A stretch of DNA of 54,631 nt from AP-15 sp035570595 (lineage in GTDB: Bacteria; Pseudomonadota; Alphaproteobacteria; ATCC43930; CGMCC-115725): positions 1 through 54,631 of the forward strand of contig DATMLF010000052.1 in assembly GCA_035570595.1 (NCBI GenBank). The letters are read 5' to 3'. The position numbers and the translations under genes were made by a program. Positions within the stretch are counted from its first letter, which is position 1, and each line of letters opens with the position of its first letter. Under the pieces are notes generated by a model, which was not told the DNA's origin, did not search any database, and saw only the letters and a program-made list of their open reading frames with translations. Positions 50,484 through 54,631 of the stretch are shown here, one piece after another.

Positions 50484-53400
50484 ATGCCGTTAGCCGATTT
50501 CATTCACCTGCGGGTGCACACCGCCTATTCGCTGTCGTCGGGCGCGATCACGGTCAAGGATCTGGTCGCGCGCTGCCAGGCCGGGCAAATGCCGGCGGTG
50601 GCGATCACCGACAGCGGCAATCTCTTTGGCGCGCTCGAATTCGCCACCGCCTGTGCGGCCGCCGGGGTGCAGCCGATCATCGGCTGCGAGGTCGCGCTGC
50701 GGCCGCGCGACGAAGCGAGCCGCGGCAACGGCGCGCTCGCCCGCCCGGCTGCCGATCTCGACCGGGTCGTGTTGTTGGCGCAAAACGAGGCCGGCTACCG
50801 CAATCTCCTGGCATTGGTCAGCCGCTCTTATCTCGACGGCGACGGCACGGCCGAGCCGGCGGTGGCGCTGGGCGATCTGGCCGCGGCGAACGACGGGTTG
50901 ATCTGCCTCTGCGGCGGGCCAAAGGGGCCGGTCGGCCGGCTGCTCGCCGATGGGCAAACCGAGGCGGCGGAGGCGGTCCTCGCCGAGCTGAAAACGGCGT
51001 TTGCCGGCCGGCTCTATGTCGAGCTGACGCGGCATGGCGGCGGCGAGGAGGCGCGCGCCGAGCCGGGGCTTGTCGAGCTTGCCTATCGCCACGACCTGCC
51101 GCTCGTCGCCACCAACGACGCCTACTTTCCCGATCGCGATTTCTACGAGGCGCACGACGCGCTGATGTGCATCGCGCAAGGCAAGGCGGTCGCCGACAAC
51201 GACCGCAAGCGGCTGACTCCACATCATTATTTCCGGCCGGCGGCGGAAATGCGCGAGGTCTTCGCCGACCTGCCCGAGGCCTGCGACAACACCCTCGTCA
51301 TTGCGCGGCGCTGTGCCTTCATCCCGCAAATGCGCCAGCCGATCCTGCCGGCCTTCCCGACCGCCGACGGTGACAGCGAGGAGGCGGCGTTGCGCCGCGC
51401 GGCGTCGGCCGGCCTCGATCTGCGGCTTGAGAAGCTCGGCGTCCCGGAGGATCAGGTGCCGCCCTATCGCGAGCGGCTCGAATACGAGCTTCGGACGATC
51501 ATCCAGATGGGGTTTGCCGGCTATTTCCTGATCGTCGCCGATTTTATCCAATGGGCGAAGCGCGAGGGCGTCCCGGTCGGTCCGGGGCGCGGTTCGGGCG
51601 CGGGCTCGGTCGTCGCCTGGGCGTTGACGATCACCGATCTCGACCCGCTGCGCTTTGGCCTGCTGTTCGAGCGGTTTCTCAACCCCGAACGGGTGTCGAT
51701 GCCCGATTTCGATATCGACTTCTGCCAGGACCGCCGCGACGAGGTGATCCGCTACGTCCAGCAGAAATACGGTCGCGACCGCGTCGCGCAGATCATCACC
51801 TTTGGCAAATTGCAGGCGCGCGCGGTGTTGCGTGATGTCGGCCGCGTCCTGGCGATGCCCTATGGCCAGGTCGACCGGCTGTGCAAATTGGTGCCCAACA
51901 ACCCGGCGCATCCGGTCACGTTGGCAAAGGCGATCGCCGGCGAGCCCGCGTTGCAGCAGGCGCGCGACAGCGACGAGGCAGTGGCGCGGCTGATCGAGAT
52001 CGCGCTGAAGCTCGAAGGCCTCTATCGCCACGCCTCGACCCATGCCGCGGGGGTCGTGATCGGCGACCGGCCGCTGGTCGAACTGGTGCCGTTGTACCGC
52101 GACCCACGCTCCGAAATGCCGGCGACCCAATTCAACATGAAATGGGTCGAGCTGGCGGGCCTCGTCAAATTCGACTTTCTCGGGCTGAAGACCCTGACCG
52201 TGCTGGCGCACTGCCTGGAATTGTTGAAGGCGCGCGGGGTCACGCTCGACCTTGCCGATTTGGCGCTCGACGACCGCGCGACGTACGAACTTCTGGCGCG
52301 CGGCGACACCGTCGGGGTGTTCCAGGTCGAAGGCCAGGGCGTGCGCGACATGCTTAGAAAGCTGCGCCCCGACCGCTTCGAGGACATCGTCGCCGCCAAT
52401 GCGCTGTACCGCCCCGGACCGATGGAGAACATCCCGCGCTACATCGCGGTCAAGCACGGCGAAGAACGCGCCGACTACCTGCACCCGAGGCTGGAGCCGA
52501 TCCTCAAAGAGACTTATGGCGTGATGACCTACCAGGAGCAGGTCATGCAGATCGCCCAGGTTCTGGCGGGCTACAGCCTCGGCGGCGCCGACCTGCTGCG
52601 CCGCGCGATGGGCAAAAAGATCCAGTCGGAGATGGACGCCCAGCGCCAGCAATTTGTCGACGGGGCGGTCGCGCGCGGGGTCGACCCGCCACGGGCCGAG
52701 CTGATTTTCGACCAGATGGCCAAGTTCGCCGGCTACGGCTTCAACAAGCCGCATGCCGCCGCATATGCGCTCGTCACCTATCAGACCGCCTACCTGAAGG
52801 CGAACTATCCGGTCGAGTTCATGGCGGCGCTGATGACCCTCGACCTCGGCAACACCGACAAGCTGAACCTGCTGCGCCAGGAGCTCGGCCGGCTCGGCAT
52901 CCGCTTGCTGCCGCCCGACATCAACCGCTCGCAGCCGACCTTTTCGGTCGAGACCGATCCCAAGAGCGGCAAACCGGCGATCCGCTATGCACTCGCCGCG
53001 GTCAAGGGGGTCGGCCAGCAGGCGATGCAGGTGCTGGTCGCGGAGCGCAACGGGAACGGCCGCTTCAAGGACCTCTTCGACCTGGCGCAGCGGCTCGACG
53101 CCAAAACCTTCAACCGCGGGCAGTTCGAAAGCCTCACGAAGGCCGGGGCCTTCGACCCCCTCGACCCGAACCGCGCCCAGACCTTTGCCGCTGCCGAGTT
53201 GCTGCTGCGCCAGGTGAGCCGTGCCGCGAGCGAGCGATACGACGGCCAAGGCAGCCTGTTTGGCCTCGGGCTCCCCGACCGGCCGGCGCTGCCGCTGGTC
53301 GACGACTGGCCCCCCGTCGAAAAGCTGCAGCACGAGTTCGCCGCGATCGGCTTTTACCTGTCGAGCCACCCGCTCGACGCCTACGGCAAAAGCCTCGAAC

Positions 53401-53936
53401 GCGCCGGCATCCTGCGCTGGGCCGATTTGCCGAGCGCGCTGGCGGCGAACGGCAACACCCGCTTCCGGCTCGCCGGCATCGTCGCCGGGCGCAAGGAACG
53501 GACATCCGCGCGCGGAAACCGCTTTGCGTTTGTGCAGATGTCCGATCCCAGCGGCGTCTTCGAAGTGACCCTGTTCGCCGAGATGCTGAAGGAGGCGCGC
53601 GCGCTCTTCGAGTCGGGGCGGCCGCTCGCCGTCACCGTCGATGTGCGCAGCGAGGAGGACAGCCTGCGCCTCAGCGCCCAGAAGGTCGAGCCGCTCGACG
53701 ATGTCGTGGCGCACGCCGCGGCCGGGCTGCGGGTCTTCCTGGGCGAGGCCAGGGCACTGGCTCACTTGAAGAATTTGTTCGCGCGCGAGGGGGCCGGGCG
53801 CGGCCGGGTTTCGGTCGTGCTCGACCTCGACGACAGCGAGGTCGAGATCGCGATCCCCGGCGGGTTCCGCGTCGACCCGCGGATGCGTGCCGCGGTCAAG
53901 TCGCTGCCCGGCATCGTCGACGTCCACGACATCTGA
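50484..53936 (+). CDS. dnaE: DNA polymerase III subunit alpha
   Basis: 1150 residues from the ATG at 50484, which gives the conserved N-terminal PHP domain (FIHLRVHTAYSLSSGAITVK). The polymerase triad is Asp 408 and Asp 410 in PDFDIDFCQDRRDEV and Asp 564 in VKFDFLGLKTL. PGRGSGAGSVVAWAL, HASTHAAGVVIGDRPL and NALYRPGPMENIPRYI are also present. The C-terminal OB domain (FRLAGIVAGRKERTSARGNR) follows at about residue 990. It is the main replicative polymerase. In many alphaproteobacteria it follows lolD; here lolD is 42 kb away. Confidence 0.97.
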   Translation: MPLADFIHLRVHTAYSLSSGAITVKDLVARCQAGQMPAVAITDSGNLFGALEFATACAAAGVQPIIGCEVALRPRDEASRGNGALARPAADLDRVVLLAQNEAGYRNLLALVSRSYLDGDGTAEPAVALGDLAAANDGLICLCGGPKGPVGRLLADGQTEAAEAVLAELKTAFAGRLYVELTRHGGGEEARAEPGLVELAYRHDLPLVATNDAYFPDRDFYEAHDALMCIAQGKAVADNDRKRLTPHHYFRPAAEMREVFADLPEACDNTLVIARRCAFIPQMRQPILPAFPTADGDSEEAALRRAASAGLDLRLEKLGVPEDQVPPYRERLEYELRTIIQMGFAGYFLIVADFIQWAKREGVPVGPGRGSGAGSVVAWALTITDLDPLRFGLLFERFLNPERVSMPDFDIDFCQDRRDEVIRYVQQKYGRDRVAQIITFGKLQARAVLRDVGRVLAMPYGQVDRLCKLVPNNPAHPVTLAKAIAGEPALQQARDSDEAVARLIEIALKLEGLYRHASTHAAGVVIGDRPLVELVPLYRDPRSEMPATQFNMKWVELAGLVKFDFLGLKTLTVLAHCLELLKARGVTLDLADLALDDRATYELLARGDTVGVFQVEGQGVRDMLRKLRPDRFEDIVAANALYRPGPMENIPRYIAVKHGEERADYLHPRLEPILKETYGVMTYQEQVMQIAQVLAGYSLGGADLLRRAMGKKIQSEMDAQRQQFVDGAVARGVDPPRAELIFDQMAKFAGYGFNKPHAAAYALVTYQTAYLKANYPVEFMAALMTLDLGNTDKLNLLRQELGRLGIRLLPPDINRSQPTFSVETDPKSGKPAIRYALAAVKGVGQQAMQVLVAERNGNGRFKDLFDLAQRLDAKTFNRGQFESLTKAGAFDPLDPNRAQTFAAAELLLRQVSRAASERYDGQGSLFGLGLPDRPALPLVDDWPPVEKLQHEFAAIGFYLSSHPLDAYGKSLERAGILRWADLPSALAANGNTRFRLAGIVAGRKERTSARGNRFAFVQMSDPSGVFEVTLFAEMLKEARALFESGRPLAVTVDVRSEEDSLRLSAQKVEPLDDVVAHAAAGLRVFLGEARALAHLKNLFAREGAGRGRVSVVLDLDDSEVEIAIPGGFRVDPRMRAAVKSLPGIVDVHDI

Positions 53937-53983
53937 GCCAGCTTCGGCCGCCGCCAGGCGCGGCGGTTTCGACGATTAGGGCG

Positions 53984-54631
53984 TCAGCTGCGTGCCGCGT
54001 TAGATAGGCGTGCTGGCTCGCTCGCTGCGATCGCCTCGGCGCGCTGCAGGAAGCGGCGGCTCGGCGCGCTGCGCGGCCGCGCGGCGAGCCGTTCGTAGGC
54101 GAGCGAGCGGGCAATGTCGCGCTGGCCGGCGCGGACCGCCGCCTCGACGAGGGTCCAGCCGACCACGTCGCGTTGCGCGTGGCTGCCGCCGATCTGCCAC
54201 AGATCGACGCGCACCGGCAACAGTCGCTCTACGGCCTCGCTGTAAGCGCCCTTGTGGAACGCCGCGAGACCCTGGACCACCGGGATGCCCACCGTGCGAT
54301 AAAGGCCGGCGGCTTCGACGCCGCTTGCCGCGGTCTCGCGCATTGCCGCGAGCCGCCGTTCCGCCAGCCCTTCGCGGCCCGCTCGCAGCTCGGCCATCGC
54401 CGCGTGGATGTCGGCAAACACGAGGCATTTCCCGTCGGCGTGGCCCTCCCATAAATCGGCCAGCTGCGGCCAGCGGCCGCCGACGTCGCAGCCCAGCGTG
54501 TCGAGCCGCCACAACAGCGCGGTGGCGTTGGTTAGGCTGAGCGCCAACGGGCGCTGGGTGGCGCCGATCGGTCCGTCGCAGATTGCGAGCGCCGCGTCGT
54601 ACTGGCCAAGCTCGAGGTGGAACAGCGCCTT
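53984..54631 (-). CDS. TPR-containing protein (TTC38-like), partial at right edge
   Basis: The frame stays open to the window edge, so the N-terminus is outside; 215 C-terminal residues are visible. Tetratricopeptide-like helices are seen (ALFHLELGQYDAALAICDGP, GLAAFHKGAYSEAVERLLPV, GGSHAQRDVVGWTLVEAAVR) with the pattern of the TTC38 group of bacterial and eukaryotic TPR proteins. Convergent with dnaE. Function unknown. Confidence 0.85.
   Translation of the reverse strand, partial: KALFHLELGQYDAALAICDGPIGATQRPLALSLTNATALLWRLDTLGCDVGGRWPQLADLWEGHADGKCLVFADIHAAMAELRAGREGLAERRLAAMRETAASGVEAAGLYRTVGIPVVQGLAAFHKGAYSEAVERLLPVRVDLWQIGGSHAQRDVVGWTLVEAAVRAGQRDIARSLAYERLAARPRSAPSRRFLQRAEAIAASEPARLSNAARS

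Noticed and set aside
50490..53927. A 1145-codon open frame antisense to dnaE
   Set aside because: High GC keeps the opposite frame free of stops; the translation has no domain features, and dnaE is unmistakable on the plus strand.

Overview
The window is 54.6 kb of GC-rich DNA from a bacterium that is almost certainly an alphaproteobacterium, Rhodospirillales-like by gene content and order. The evidence is the mnmG-rsmG-parA-parB block with a parS site inside rsmG, the metX-metW pair beside chorismate mutase-hisC-tyrA, a LolCD lipoprotein exporter, and one Shine-Dalgarno sequence that matches the expected alphaproteobacterial 16S 3' end over 14 bases. No rRNA, tRNA, CRISPR array or intact insertion sequence was seen.

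Layout. 0-2.3 kb: three tightly overlapping genes of visibly lower GC, cut by the left edge. They look like the tail of a mobile defence operon (possible GHKL/MutL-type ATPase tail, an unknown protein, a DUF6339-like protein). They end against a frameshifted BNR-repeat pseudogene. 3-7.4 kb: a lipoprotein, a cupin, the UDP-ManNAcA pair wecC-wecB and two very small membrane proteins. 7.4-11 kb: lolC-lolD with repeat DNA translated into LolD, and a luciferase-like monooxygenase. 11-18 kb: a DUF1906-like protein, a MetE-like protein, a GSA-aminomutase-like transaminase, a Rieske dioxygenase pair and CDP-diacylglycerol pyrophosphatase. 18-24 kb: a MATE exporter behind an attenuator-like leader, an HTH regulator, acyl-CoA dehydrogenase, a class III transaminase and a MazEF-type toxin-antitoxin pair. 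24-29 kb: mnmG, rsmG, parA, parB. 29-39 kb: small secreted proteins, an orphan binding protein, an enolase-superfamily enzyme, an FkbM methyltransferase, a hydantoinase, an HdeD-like protein and an MFS gene broken by one amber codon. 39-43.4 kb: an Ada-like regulator and an osmF-yehYXW-type osmoprotectant ABC operon. 43.5-49.4 kb: aromatic amino acid genes (chorismate mutase, hisC, tyrA) divergent from metX-metW-phosphoesterase. 49.4-54.6 kb: a methyltransferase, dnaE and a TPR protein cut by the right edge.

The most unusual signals are: the left-edge candidate defence operon with its scar; a dispersed palindromic repeat of about 85 bp inserted in coding frame at two translationally coupled junctions (lolC/lolD and mnmG/rsmG); two very short ORFs that each precede a strong intrinsic terminator (upstream of the MATE gene and of the GSA-like gene); a nested hairpin leader before metX; and a palindrome lying over the -10 box of the toxin-antitoxin promoter. 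Most of the rest is ordinary chromosomal housekeeping and catabolic content.
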